DNA of 64,000 bases from Scatophagus argus. Lineage: Eukaryota; Chordata; Actinopteri; Scatophagidae. The stretch spans positions 5,657,408-5,721,407 of the forward strand of contig NC_058513.1 of the NCBI RefSeq assembly GCF_020382885.2, given 5' to 3'. The position numbers and the translations under genes are program-made. Below the pieces are notes generated by a model that saw only the letters and a list, made by a program, of their open reading frames with translations, searched no databases and was not told where the DNA came from. Positions 14,901 through 26,645 of this stretch are shown here, one piece after another. Position 1 is the stretch's first letter. The number at the start of each line of letters is the position of its first letter.

Positions 14901-16631
14901 GGATTCCCGCAACTCTTTATTTCTAACCATAATGAAGCTAATTTTCCCCTTTAAAGTCAATCCATCCGTTGGCTGACAGTACAGTACATCAACCGCTGGA
15001 TGAGACGGTAAGACACAATGAGAACTTAGTTTTCTTAAAGAAAGAAAAAACAACCCGCAGAAGTATTTTCCTAATTGGGCCACTTGAGGAAAATCGTGTC
15101 AGGGATGAAATCCATCACGCTGATTGCTGGCTTTGTCTGTGTGGAGCCACACGGGGGTGGTGCCGTGTGGGGTTTGTTGGAGTTCTTGTGGTTTTGGATT
15201 CTGTACGTGTTAGTAGGATCTCGGGAGGGAAGCCCTCGCACAGCCGAGAGCAGCTCATTACCTCGGTTAGTCATCAGCCCCACTGTCTGCAGCAGGATGA
15301 TAAATGAGCAGGTCCTCATGTGTGGTTCTGACAGCCCTGTGGCACAGGGTCAAAGCTGACATGTACTGAGGGGCGTAGACAGCAGGGAGGCAGAGAAAGA
15401 AGCAGCTACACTTCAGAGAACCTGTGAGGGCTTTCTGGGAATTTAAACACACCCTCCAATGGCCGCTTTGGAGATATGAGCAGTGGATACTATTTTCTGT
15501 CAGTGCAGCTGTCTGTCCACCTCGACGCTGACCACTCTGCCTGTGTTAGAGATGAGGGAAATTCATTCACTTAAGGACTTCACTTCCTACATACCCTGGT
15601 AAAGCACGGGCTTCAAGAACAAGACCTTAGTCCGTGTCAGCAGACTCAGTACCAACCCAGGACCCTTTACCCTTTTCATGTTGTCCACTCTTTCTATAAC
15701 CCCTTTCCTGTTTTATCTCCAACTGTCCTGTCAAATACAGTTATAACGTGCACCCTCAAAAAATATATATTTAAAAAAAGAATTGCAGTTGTTACCCTCT
15801 ACAATTGTGAATGTGTTTGCAAATACAAATTTCTTTAGATAATATCATATTGACAGAACGAAAAAAGCACAGACTCTGCATGTGCAAACTCTTGGTTTTC
15901 TTACCGTTTATGATTAAAGGAAGCAAATGAGCACCAACACTCACTGCATTACTTTATTAAACCTCAGTCAACTTTGGTCTGGTGAAGAAATGAACTGCAT
16001 CGATAATCTGTTAAATATCCATTTGAAATTATTAGCAGCATTGTGGGTGGGCTCACTTTATGACTTTCCTCTGGATAAAGTGGTACACACAGCTAAACTG
16101 TCAACATGTTTACAACCTCAACACTCAAATGGTTGCCATATCCTGACTTATTTTTAATAATGTTGCCAAGTTTTCAAATCTCAGCCATTACTTTGGAGAT
16201 ATCATAATCTGTAAAAGCAATCACACATCATGAGTGAAAACTGGATCATAGAGTCATCTTTTGTAGTGCAAATATTCTGTTGTTTCAACTTTTCTTGTAA
16301 CATCAAGAAATCAATTCTTGCTGCAGGAACTCACATTCATCACCAGATCCATGCACTCTCTCTGTCACACACGCCAATGACTCCTCTGTCAGCAGGTTGT
16401 CCAGGTGCTGCATGAATCAATAGATGTGGTTTAATTCTGCTCAGATGTCAGTTGTTGTTTTTTTAACCATAAATTTTGGCAAATTGCAATAATTTGCTGT
16501 CATAAATTTGTAATGCGCAAGTTTTCCCTCTGACTCCAGCAGACATTCCTCTTTCAGCTGGCACTGCTACTTGCAATACTAATGCATGAGACAACCGGAT
16601 ATCTCCCAGAGAGTGTGAGAGGGCTGTGTGA

Positions 16632-16659
16632 TGTGTGTGTGTGTGTGTGTGTGTGTGTG
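16632..16659. repeat. (TG)14 microsatellite
   Basis: Fourteen uninterrupted TG units sit about 90 bp before a much longer GT tract. Confidence 0.9.
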
Positions 16660-16751
16660 GACCTGTCACTCTTAGTTGAGTGATGTTGATGTGAGCTGAA
16701 GTGGCATGACTGTGACTCTCTATGAGGGAGGTATGGCACAGAATCCAGACT

Positions 16752-16752
<1 letters not shown>

Positions 16753-16814
<62 letters not shown>
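16753..16814. repeat. (GT)31 microsatellite
   Basis: Sixty-two bases of perfect GT alternation, a good Z-DNA former and probably length-polymorphic. A CA-rich stretch at about 16,871-16,895 could pair with it. Apparent open frames here on both strands are translations of the repeat and are not genes. Confidence 0.95.
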
Positions 16815-16819
<5 letters not shown>

Positions 16820-16951
16820 GATGCCTTGGCAGACATCAGATGAAGGGGTGTCATGCCTCCCAGACTCTCTCACACATACACACACAAACACAAACATCCA
16901 TATCCAGCATGAATGGTCATTCAGCTCCAGCCAGCAGTATGAAAACAAGTC

Positions 16952-17169
16952 AAAGGGAGGAAGAGGAGGAGGAAAAGGGGGAGGATGAAGGATGGAGTCT
17001 TGGGCCAAAAGAAACATGGTGGGCTCGTCTGTCCTCCTCCCTGTCCTGATGAGCACCCCAGGCAAATATTCTGTGAATGAGAGCATATTTTAGGGGGCTA
17101 CACTTCCCATTTTACCCTGTGAAGAAGGAGGAGCAGGAGAAAGAGGAGGAGGAGGTGGAGGAGGAGAAG
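16952..17169. repeat. Two GGA/GAA-rich polypurine tracts
   Basis: Nearly pure purine runs at about 16,952-16,994 and 17,121-17,169 are built from GGA, GAA and AGG triplets. They are low-complexity DNA beside the GT microsatellites. Their reverse complement gives Ser/Phe-rich spurious frames. Confidence 0.8.
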
Positions 17170-17779
17170 TGACTCATCCATGATGTCATACAAGATGAAC
17201 ATATTAAATGAGTCTCAATGTGTAGTAGAGGACATGAATTTTGGCCTGCCTCTTGGTCTGGTACTTGTATAACTGTGCAACAAGGCTGGCTCTCAATCAT
17301 TTCAACTTTTTAAATTGCCCCATTCATTTTGTAGCTTGTTTGTGTGGTCAAAGAAAAAAACGTCCAGAAAGCCTTTTAAAAATGCATAAAACATATGCTG
17401 AGGCATAAATGGATGTTGGCTAACAGAATGGTTTGAAAATTTAAGAAAAATACCTATTTGCATTCTTGCTCATATGCTAAATATGAAGCTAAAACTAGCA
17501 ACACATTAGCTTAGCTAGCTCTAGCTAGCTAGAAAGCCTAAGCCAGCACAGAAAGACTTGAAATGGGCGAAAATTCCATCTACCAGTGCCTCAAAGTCTC
17601 CACATGTTATATCTTCTTTAGTCTTTGCAACCTCTACCTTGCAGTGCTGCCATGGTTTTGGGAATTCACTACATCTAGCTAAGATATAACCTAGCATTTA
17701 AGTTCCTATAAACCAAAACTGGTATAACATATTCATTTGTGAGCTTTAGAGGTTCTGGCAGGCAAATTTTGTTACATTC

Positions 17780-17940
17780 GGATGGACCTTTTCCCCATGC
17801 TTCCTGTCATGCTAAGCTAACAAAATGGGTGTTAGATGTAGCTTCTTATCTATTATATAGACAAGAGTGTTATTAATGTTCTCATTTAGTTAAAGTTTCC
17901 TTTAACTGCACAAACTCAGAGAAGCTAATAAGCTGTTTTC
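17780..17940 (-). repeat. Dispersed teleost repeat, inverted copy of the 11.7-kb element
   Basis: The reverse complement of this segment matches the order of blocks seen at 11,700-11,900. On the + strand 'catgctaagctaac', 'gtagcttcttat' and 'acaagagtgttat...ctcatttagtt' mirror 'gttagcttagc', 'aaagctac' and 'agatgagaag...ctctcatgtctg'. It is a diverged interspersed repeat. Confidence 0.55.
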
Positions 17941-18087
17941 AGCACAGTTACAAAGTTAGTTAAAAAAAAAAAACAGCTATACTACTTTTATATTCACAGA
18001 ACAAATTAAAAACTCCTCATGAAATATGAGGCCTCAAGCTTGTTTGAAATAGTTGTGCCTAAACACCTTATGACTTTTTTGTAGGTG

Positions 18088-18090
<3 letters not shown>

Positions 18091-18141
<51 letters not shown>
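18091..18141. repeat. (TC)25 microsatellite
   Basis: About 51 bases of uninterrupted TC alternation in non-coding sequence. Confidence 0.95.
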
Positions 18142-18143
<2 letters not shown>

Positions 18144-20839
18144 ACTCTCTACTTTGTTTAACAGCTATATTGGTAACTAGGCTGACGTGTGTGGGACACG
18201 GAGCCTGGACATGTTCCCTTGATCTCTGGCTGCAAACCCACGATAATGAGGTGACTTCATGATCATTGAGGATTTATGCTCATTGGATATAACAGTTTTC
18301 AATTCAACAAATTATGAGCCCTGTACTTCTCAGTGTCCGCTCTGACATTTTCTCTATTTCTTCCGTTGCAGGGAAGCTGTTAAGTGAGAGGTCTTATGAA
18401 GTTTGCTGTGGGTGTGACAAGTACTCATAAGGGTTTAAATTACCTTTGAAGTGGCAGCTAATCACTGTGGTGAAGCAGTTTTGGCTCAGTGGCTACAGCT
18501 GCTTAACCAGAGGAGTCGATATGGCTGATGTATTTCCACAAGGCAGGGTGGCACAATAGGGTGTGAGAGTCTTTAAACATCAATGTTAAAAGGCAGCTTT
18601 TGTCTCTATTCCCTCAAACCAAAGAACCAAAGAGGGTTCAGCAAAAAGCAAGCACAGCTTCACTGCTGTGCTTGAACACAGGCTATGGAGCAAAAATGCA
18701 AATGAAGGCCATAAATCTCTCTCTATATGTATATATAATGCCTCCATGTATTGCAAAAGTTCACACAGAGCAAAAAGATTAGATTAGATATAGATTTAAA
18801 TTTAAATGTTAGTCAGTTAGAGTGATGTGAATCATGGTCTGCAATATCAAAGTCATGAAATTTGAGCCCCTAACCATCTTCCCGGACCTCCTCCTGAAGA
18901 GGTTTTGTGACACTCTCCAGGGCTGAGATCCCAAGGGGCCAGTTGGAAGTCTTTGGCCGCTGTCACATTTTCTTCTGAGAAAATAGTCATTATTTGCATG
19001 ACTGCAAGATGCTACTTGTCAGAAAACCGTAAGCATGGTTTGCTTAAAGCATTGCATCAAATGATTAATGCCATTGTTTTTTCTGGTATGGACAGTCTGA
19101 AAAAAAGGTCAGGCCTTCATTTAAGAGTCATCATCCCCAATTTCACATCAATTTATTTTAAAACTGCGCATCAAAAAAAAACATTACAGCATCAAAAGAA
19201 AACTCACAAGAGCAACATTAGGTTTTCTGACTCCATTAGAACCAATTAGACAACCCCACGCTGAGTGACAGCAGAGTTTGATAGTTCCCTGGGTGGAGAC
19301 AGATGCTATCTGGCTCTTTCACTAAAGCAGCATGACCTTTAAACACACCAGTGTTTTACTGAAGGGGATCCCAGTCCCAGCAGAGTCCTTTATCTCTGAT
19401 GTAAGACACGGTGGTGTCAAAGAGCCCGTTGTGATCCCCCTCAGGACCAGTAGGAGGTATTTTAATAGCTGTCTGACCCGTGGTGGCTCTAACCTGCTGC
19501 CATCCCTCTCACAGGGAAACTATTGTGCTTCATCAGAAGCACAGACAGCAGAGGAGACCTTAGAAATAAGTTAAGCAGTTCTTTTTTTTTCTGCTGCTCG
19601 TGCTGCATGATGTGCTATCAGCTGTCCAGAGGCTGAGATAATCATCTTCATTTATGTCCCCACACACTGTTCAATCTGCAGTGGTTTCACATGCAGGCTT
19701 TTATTAAGCACACTTTTTTTCTTTTTAGCCATTCTGATAGGTTTGATTTTCTTTGTCCTGTAAAACTGCTTTTTATGCTTCCTACTGAAGAGAACTGCGA
19801 GGACCATTAGTGTGGGCTGGGTGGTGTTGAGGGAGCTGCAGCACCCCCAGTTGACAAGAGGTGAAACATAAAGTGTGTGAATTGTTTGCTATTTTACCAT
19901 AACTAATGGGCTATCTGAATATTTGAAGAGCACATTAAAATATGTTGAGATGTTTTCACCTCCAGTATGATGCAACAACATCATCATGTCAAATGTTGAA
20001 AACTGTTGACAGCATGTCATTATCCACAGTATAAGCCTGGTCAGTGACATTAAAAAATGCTGAAATCAACTCTTTTGGATTGTTGAAATCAATGGATTTG
20101 CATGTTTCACATGTTAATAATACAAATCTTTGAAGCATGGGAACTTGTCTTTTTGTGAGCAACTGAGCTAAAAAGCTTGTGAACTGACACAAGCTTCCTT
20201 TGGAGACCTGATTTTGTTTTCCTCTTCAATAAGTCATGATTGACCGCACAGTACAGATGGAAAGAACGAAGCTCAAAGACCTACTGTAACTGACGGCTCT
20301 GTCATTTTATAATCCTTCACAGCTTCTTTGATCCTGCTTCTGTAACATATGTTATATATTATAGCCTACAAACCATCACACAAATAAAACAATATCAGCC
20401 TTTTTTTTAAAGGTCCATCAAAATGGAATCCCCTACCCAAGGCTATAAGAGATGTAAGTTCTGTCAATGTGACAATTGAAAATGCATTTATTTGATCCAT
20501 CTTATATTTTTATTGTGATGTTATCCTGTGTTTCATTTTTTTTTATATATCTTACTGTTGTAGGATGTTCTTGTTGTTTGTTGTTTATTTTGTTTGTTAT
20601 TAATTTGATTGCTTGGCTTTTTTTTCTCTCTTTTTTTTAACACATTGTGCACTTGTCTCAATTTGCCTGTTTTGTTAAACCATCAGATCTTTGTGTCTGA
20701 CCTTGAACAGCCACAGTACCTGGTTTCTTAATCTCTCAGTGATGGAGTGGACTGATATTGCATACTTAAAGTAGCCTACATGTTTAATATTCCAATATGA
20801 AGTTGCTCTTTTTTTATATTTGCTGCTATTTAGTTCTCG

Positions 20840-21123
20840 AAAGCAGTTCACCTAAAACGCTGCGTGTCTCTCGTTGGCTGCGCGCACTGAGGCGTCACCA
20901 TCTGTCATCCAGCAGCAGAACTCCATGCGTGCGTCCTCCCCCGGTCTCCTCCCATTGTAAGAACAGCTGTAGACCGTGAACCGTGAAGTGTGGGTCTGAC
21001 ACGGATTACCTGGACACCGACTTCAAGTCCGGGTGGGCATCAACCGGCGAAAAACAGACAGGCGGCGCATCTTTCATTCGTTATTCTGAATAAAGCTTCT
21101 CCACGTTTCCCAGAACTTCAACC
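20840..21123 (+). promoter_or_regulatory. Probable promoter and 5' UTR of gdf10
   Basis: Compared with the AT-rich flank, this stretch has many CpG dinucleotides and includes 'gttggctgcgcgcactg' and C-rich runs. It ends directly at the gdf10 start codon. No clear TATA box is seen at a sensible distance. The assignment rests on composition and position only; the transcription start is unknown. Confidence 0.4.
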
Positions 21124-24100
21124 ATGGCGACCCGGCTTTTTCACACTCTGCATTTATTATTGATTCTGGAGTCGAGCTGGGGTATACTCGTATCTGAGGA
21201 TCTCGAGGAAGCCCTGCGTCAACGTGCCGATGTGCCACCGGCTTTGGATGAGCGCGTATTTGCGCATGAAAGCGCAAACCGGGACATGGTCTCCATCAAC
21301 ATGTTCAAAGTGTACGAGAAGTACAGTAAAGAGCCGCAGAGCCAGAGGGACGGAAACACCGTGAGAAGTTTTAAAGCAGTCCCGAGTGAGTGACCAAATG
21401 CGTTTTATTTTTTTTGTAATTATTATTGCTTTGGTTTGAGTGGGAGCCAAATACTGTACAATCATTACTCTCTGGTGTATACTGACTGAGCAATTTCTTC
21501 CAAAATTTTAATGATATATGAAAGAAAAAACATTTTTGAAAAGTAGGTTTATTTGTATTTCTGAAAGACAACTTTGTGTAATTCAAGTCATGATAATGGA
21601 ACCAAAACCCAGCTGGTGGTCATAAACACAACAGAACTCCTAGAAAAGATAAAATGATTCATAAAGCAAATGAATATAGCAAAAGTAGAACGTTTTCTTA
21701 TTTATCCTTAATTATACTTTTAAGTTCCTTATCCATGAAGAAAACAAGAGACTTATGTCATCTAACATGTTCTTAGTCTCATTTTTTAAGGTTAGGATTT
21801 CACATTTTAGGGCTTATTTTACTTCATGTTGTTGCAACATAAGATAAGATAATCCTTTCTCCATTTTATTGCATATCTTTATTTAACAAACAGAAAAAGG
21901 CAGAAAGTTCACATTAAACTTGAAAAGTCCAATCTTGTGTACAAAGCACATTGAAAAATAACTGATCTTGATTCATTTATCAGCATGACATCCTAAACAT
22001 CCAAAAAGCAGGTGTTTTATCAATCGCACGGCAGTTCTCGCGCTTCCCTTTGGGCCAAACATCTTCACCTCTATGCTCCACCAGTGTTGTGATTTAGTGA
22101 ACTGGGGGACTTTGTGTCTCCACTACTGTTAGTTATCCAGTAGCTTAACAGCCTAGGTGTTAGACAAGAGCCTATTATCACACTCAGACTCTGGCTGCAC
22201 AGCAAAAAAGCCTCAGAGGAGCTCTTTCTCCTATAAGCATTTCCATATGCCTACGACAAACCTACTGGACCAATCCAATGTTTGTCTTTCAGGCTGTGGT
22301 GGAAGTGTGGGAGACAAGGTTAAACTTCTAGATTGCGATCAAGGATGAGGCTTTTGGTCATGCGTGAGGCAGGCACTTAAGCTTAATATTTTCCGTGCTG
22401 TTGCTTATGTCAGTCACATGTGTTGAGCAATATTTTCCCAAAGATATATTGGATGTTGTTAGTCAAACATGCCAGAATGAGATGATAGAGGAAGAAAAAG
22501 AAGAGAGGGGAAAGAGTTCAAGGCAGCAACTTGATCACTTTCGACAAAACATCTGTGTGGTTGAACCAGTGAGCACATCACTTTTTATGAAACCTTCTTT
22601 AAAGCCAATAGAAAAATTAGAAAAAAATTTGCAGAAATTTTTTTTTTTTTTTTTAACTTGAAGATGTTTTTCTACTCAACCATCTCATTATTCTTCTAAT
22701 TTCTTTTTAAATTCCCCAGGAGTCTTGCATGGCAAAGATGTGTTCCAGTTCAACCTGTCTTCCATCCAAGAATCCGAGCTCATCCTCTTCGCCTCTTTTC
22801 ATTTCCTCTACAAGCGGCCCCGCCACCAGCAACGGTCGTGGCGTTTTCGAAGGCCTCGCCACCCGTCCGGTGGCCTCCAGCATCCCTATCCTCCCTCTGC
22901 TCAGCTCCTCTTCCATGGATCGTCCCTGAACTCAGCTTTTGCAACACCACTGGGAAACATAACTCTGGCTCCTTTCAAGAAAGGCCCCTGGCAAACAAGG
23001 GATATAACGGCGATGCTGAAACATGCCAGGGATGTCAAAGAGCTTGTGGTCACTGTGGAGTTTAATATGGGGTTCGGGGCGGCTCCAGTGCAGCAGAGGA
23101 ATTCTCACGGCCAAGAGCGCCTCTCTCCAGCCAACTTGCCGTACATCTTGGTATACGCTGATGATCAAGCCATAGATGAGCCAAACAGCGTGGCCAGGTC
23201 GCTCCAGCGCTATGGGTCCTTCTCTGTAGGGGAGGATGCATCCCCCTCAGCCTCAACCTCAAGGATCCGGAGGGAGCTTCATCTCCAGATCCAAACCAAT
23301 GACATCCCAGAGGTCCATTACAGTACCCTGAAGAATCACGAACTGTGGCAGAACACATATTTCCCAGCAAAAGCCAAAGCAGCAGCAAAAGGAAGGAAGC
23401 AGGGTCAGGATAGCAGTGAGGGCCTGAGTAAGCCACAGGTGCTCAGCTTTGATGAGAGGACAATGAAAAAGGCGAGGAGGAGACAGTGGAGTGAGCCCAG
23501 GGTTTGCTCCAGGCGCTACCTCAGGGTGGACTTCGCTGACATTGGCTGGAGCGAATGGGTTCTGGCACCAAAGTCTTTTGATGCCTACTACTGCGCTGGG
23601 ACCTGTGGATTCCCCATCCCTAAAGTGAGTCAGAGAAACTTTCAATTCAGAAAATAGGACAGCTAATCATGTATGCAGACCCTGCTCATATCTGAAGATC
23701 AAGCTACAAGTCTTGTAATATGCAATGCTTTTTCTGATTCGTTGTATTTTTAAATATGCTTTCTCTTACGGTGTGAATGGTGAACTGACAAAGTTCTGTA
23801 TGTGACAGGTTCAGTCAACCTGGAACTGGGAAACTGGAATTTTAAAAGTACACAAAAATACATATGAGTTGATAAAGTTTTTACACCTTTTGGTGACTTT
23901 TGCATAAATCTTTTCAGACATTAGTTGCCATCTTTTTGGATTTCTGCCTTTATTTTTGCAGTTATAACAAAAGGTGTATTAGCATTAATCCCTTTCCCTA
24001 CCATTCATTTTCTCAGGTGGTGCATCCTTCCAATCACGCCACCATTCAGAGCATTGTCAGAGCTGTGGGAATTGTTCCCGGTGTCCCTGAACCATGCTGT

Positions 24101-24208
24101 GTTCCCGAGAAGATGAGCACCCTCAGTGTCCTTTTCCTTGACCCACACAGGAATATGGTGCTAAAGGTTTATCCCGACATGTCTGTGGATACCTGTGCCT
24201 GCAGATAG
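21124..24208 (+). CDS. gdf10: Growth/differentiation factor 10 (BMP3b), 3 exons
   Basis: Secreted TGF-beta-superfamily ligand of the BMP3/GDF10 branch, known for atypical (Smad2/3-type or BMP-antagonising) signalling in bone and nervous tissue. Exons: 21,124-21,385, 22,720-23,624 and 24,017-24,208. All four splice sites are GT-AG and the frame stays open, giving 452 residues (the human protein is slightly longer). Exon 1 encodes a hydrophobic signal peptide (about residues 1-20). Exon 2 holds most of the prodomain, including an unusual Arg/Pro/His-rich stretch. A basic KARRR site near residue 342 precedes a mature domain of about 110 residues with '[19 protein letters not shown]', '[11 protein letters not shown]', '[16 protein letters not shown]', 'EPCCVPEKM' and the terminal 'MSVDTCACR', diagnostic of GDF10 over BMP3. 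All seven family cysteines are present. The a or b copy cannot be decided here. Confidence 0.95.
22638..22654. repeat. T17 homopolymer in gdf10 intron 1
   Basis: A run of 17 T lies about 65 bp before the exon 2 acceptor of gdf10. It may extend the polypyrimidine tract region, but the proper acceptor tract is the short 'attccccag' at the exon edge. Confidence 0.85.
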
Positions 24209-24511
24209 GGCCCAGGGCCAACACACATAAATGATTATGAAGACGACGAACACGTGTACTCAGTGTACATCTAGGGGGCATTTCCATATCAAAGAGGACA
24301 GAAGTAATGAGGACAGCCGAGGACAAACTGACACAACTGGCGAGGATCTATTGCTTGAGTCTCCATTGAGAACTCTCTGCTGAATCTTGGACTAGTTTCT
24401 GTTATTATCAAACATTAACTCAACTCTTTCCCGCAGTTTTGCTAAATGTTTTTCTCCACACTGCCTTCATTTTTCTTCCATCATCCAAAAGCAGTTTTGA
24501 GAAATTCACTT

Positions 24512-24517
24512 AATAAA
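24512..24517 (+). terminator. Possible proximal polyadenylation signal of gdf10
   Basis: A canonical AATAAA lies about 300 bp after the gdf10 stop codon. It could give a short 3' UTR; usage cannot be judged from sequence alone. Confidence 0.4.
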
Positions 24518-25464
24518 AACTTGTGTATGTAATAGACATTTTCTACATATTGACCAGCTGGATGTTAAAGTTAAGTATAAAACTCCTGCAAGTGGATTTC
24601 TGTCTTTGTCAATCCTTCATAAACCTTTTCTGCCCTTTTTCTGTACATTTTCACTTTTATAAAGTGGTTTTGGTTGTTTTATTTAGACAAGACTTGACTT
24701 TCTCTTGTCTTTGCCCGGACTCAGACCTGGTCTTGGAATTGGTTCCAACTTGACTAAGCTCAGTTTTTGGATTTCAAACAGTTTCTGAAACCCTCTGACA
24801 TCAATATCTTCTACTGTTGTCCCCATCTTCAGGAATCTGCTGACTTTTGGACAAACTGCTCATTGACTCATAGACACAGGAGGGTATAAAGAACAGAGAG
24901 GCTGCATGACAGCACATTTACATCATATTAAATCACCAAATTAATCAATCATTGTCATGTAAATACTGTAGTTACTAATGTAAACTAAATGGTACTTATT
25001 CTTAAGTAATGTATCACACAGTGGCACATGTGATCATTGAACACCTCCCATATATTAGCAATAAATATTACTCATGCATGAGAGGTAATATCTTCTTTGA
25101 ACTATATTTCAATATTCATTTGTTTTTATCTTGTACATAATTACACCTACTGAAATTTAATGTACTACAGTTCATTTCTGCTGCATGTTAACCACAGAGG
25201 GAAAACAGTACATTGCTGCCACCTGTTGTGCATTTTGGGAATGTTTAAAGGACTAAAACATTTTGAAGGAGGACATTTAAGTATATCCTGGCAACTGTTC
25301 TTTTTAATAGATAAATACTGTTTATCAAAGATTAGATGTACAGTTTGTAATAATAGTAGATTTCAGTAATGAGTAAAAGGGGGAAATGTGTCCAACCTTA
25401 GAACTGTATTTGAATAGTTATGTGATGTGTGGTTTAACAATTCATCATGTATGCCTGGTAAGCG

Positions 25465-25470
25465 AATAAA
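25465..25470 (+). terminator. Possible distal polyadenylation signal of gdf10
   Basis: A canonical AATAAA about 1.26 kb after the gdf10 stop codon is followed within 30 bp by GT-containing sequence. It would give a long 3' UTR. Another AATAAA near 25,061 is an alternative. Confidence 0.4.
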
Positions 25471-26179
25471 GTGAATTGTACATACGGTCAAAGATACTTG
25501 CTGACCTTTTTAGGTTTTATAAAAAGTATATAAAGCATTTACTTAGACATTATCTTACCATAACTTAATGTATGTCAATACCACACATATAGATGGATGG
25601 ATAAAGCTGCCTCAGACTGCATATATTTTATTTAGAGTTGACTTGTTTTGTACACCCAACAAAAATGTAAACACAACACTTGTAATTTTTCACAAGTTGA
25701 ATTAAAAGACTTTTATGTATACAAAAGATTTATTTCTCTCAGATCTTGAGCACAAATTTCTAAAATTCATGTTAGTGAATACTTCTCCTTTACCAAGATA
25801 ACTTTATTATGCCACTTTGCAGGTGTGGCATATGAAGATGTTGATCAACAACATGAATAGGGTTACAGATGGGCATTTTTAGATACCCAACAAGAAGAAT
25901 TAATCAAGTTGTTTATTGTGACCTGTAGAAAGTTTGCCTACACCTCTTTGAATGCTATGCAGCTAGCATTTCCTCAGAGCTCAGAGTAGACTATATTCAT
26001 AAAGAGTAGAAAATAATCATAAAGCTCTGGAAGCTCTGAGTAAGAGATACTTCATCCCCACACAGAAGAGTATCTAACCAACTCTATCTTTTTCTGGCCA
26101 CAATCCTGGTCAGGTCCTGACATTGCAAGCAAGTTCAGACAAACACTAGCTAGTAGTTAGTCCGTTTAATTGGTTTGCC

Positions 26180-26645
26180 AGGTAACCAGACAGAGTCCAG
26201 AGCTCATAAACACGACTCTATGACACAGGGTTAAAGGCAAGAATTGGCAGAAGTTAGTGCACAGAAAAGGTTGGTACACATGAAGACGATCCAAAACAGG
26301 GCAACAAATCCAAAATGGACATAATGCAAATGGTAGAGCCAGCAAAACTGGGCAGCAGAGATTAAAAACCACACACAAAAACCATATACAGCAATACAAA
26401 ATGCCGGTCCACCTGACACAAGGTGCAAAGACAAACTAGCAACACAAAGGAAGAGCAGGACAGCTTAAATACATCAGGGAGATGAAACACAGGTGAAATC
26501 ATTCAGGGCAGGGCATGTAATCAGAAGTGGCTGGAAAATAAACAAAGGTGGCAACTGACACTAATAATCAAGACAAACCATGGGAATATAAAAATAAAAC
26601 AGGAAACGGAATACAATAGAGAGTCTAACCCTGACCATTTGACAA
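26180..26645. repeat. Dispersed teleost repeat ('caggaaac...accctgac' type)
   Basis: The long A/C-rich stretch has 'aaaacagggcaacaaatcca', 'acatcagggagatgaaacac', 'aggtgaaatc', 'taatcaagacaaacc', 'aaacaggaaacgga' and ends in 'taaccctgac'. That series is typical of a widespread teleost interspersed element, probably a non-autonomous one. I cannot name the family with certainty. Non-coding; apparent frames on the minus strand are spurious. Confidence 0.55.

Larger units (their letters stand above)
1..21123. other. Gene-poor region upstream of gdf10
   Basis: I see no supportable protein-coding or RNA gene in these 21 kb. Open frames are short (mostly under 100 codons), lack family motifs, and several merely translate CA/GT repeats. 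The stretch holds microsatellites (near 1,340, 9,303, 16,632, 16,753 and 18,091), pieces of dispersed teleost repeats (about 3,220-3,730, 11,700-11,935 and 17,780-17,940) and unique-looking stretches near 8,740-8,990, 12,490-12,850, 14,180-14,640 and 18,880-19,090 that might be regulatory. The last 280 bp before gdf10 are richer in CpG and probably contain its promoter and 5' UTR. Absence of genes is a judgement from reading, not from a homology search; small exons could be missed. Confidence 0.6.

Noticed and set aside
16463..17086. 207-codon open frame on the minus strand
   Set aside because: It is largely a translation of CA/GT microsatellites (long His-Thr alternation) and polypurine tracts, with no family motif.
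23062..23645. Minus-strand and alternative-frame open frames over gdf10 exon 2
   Set aside because: They overlap a clearly conserved coding exon in another frame and are shadows of it.
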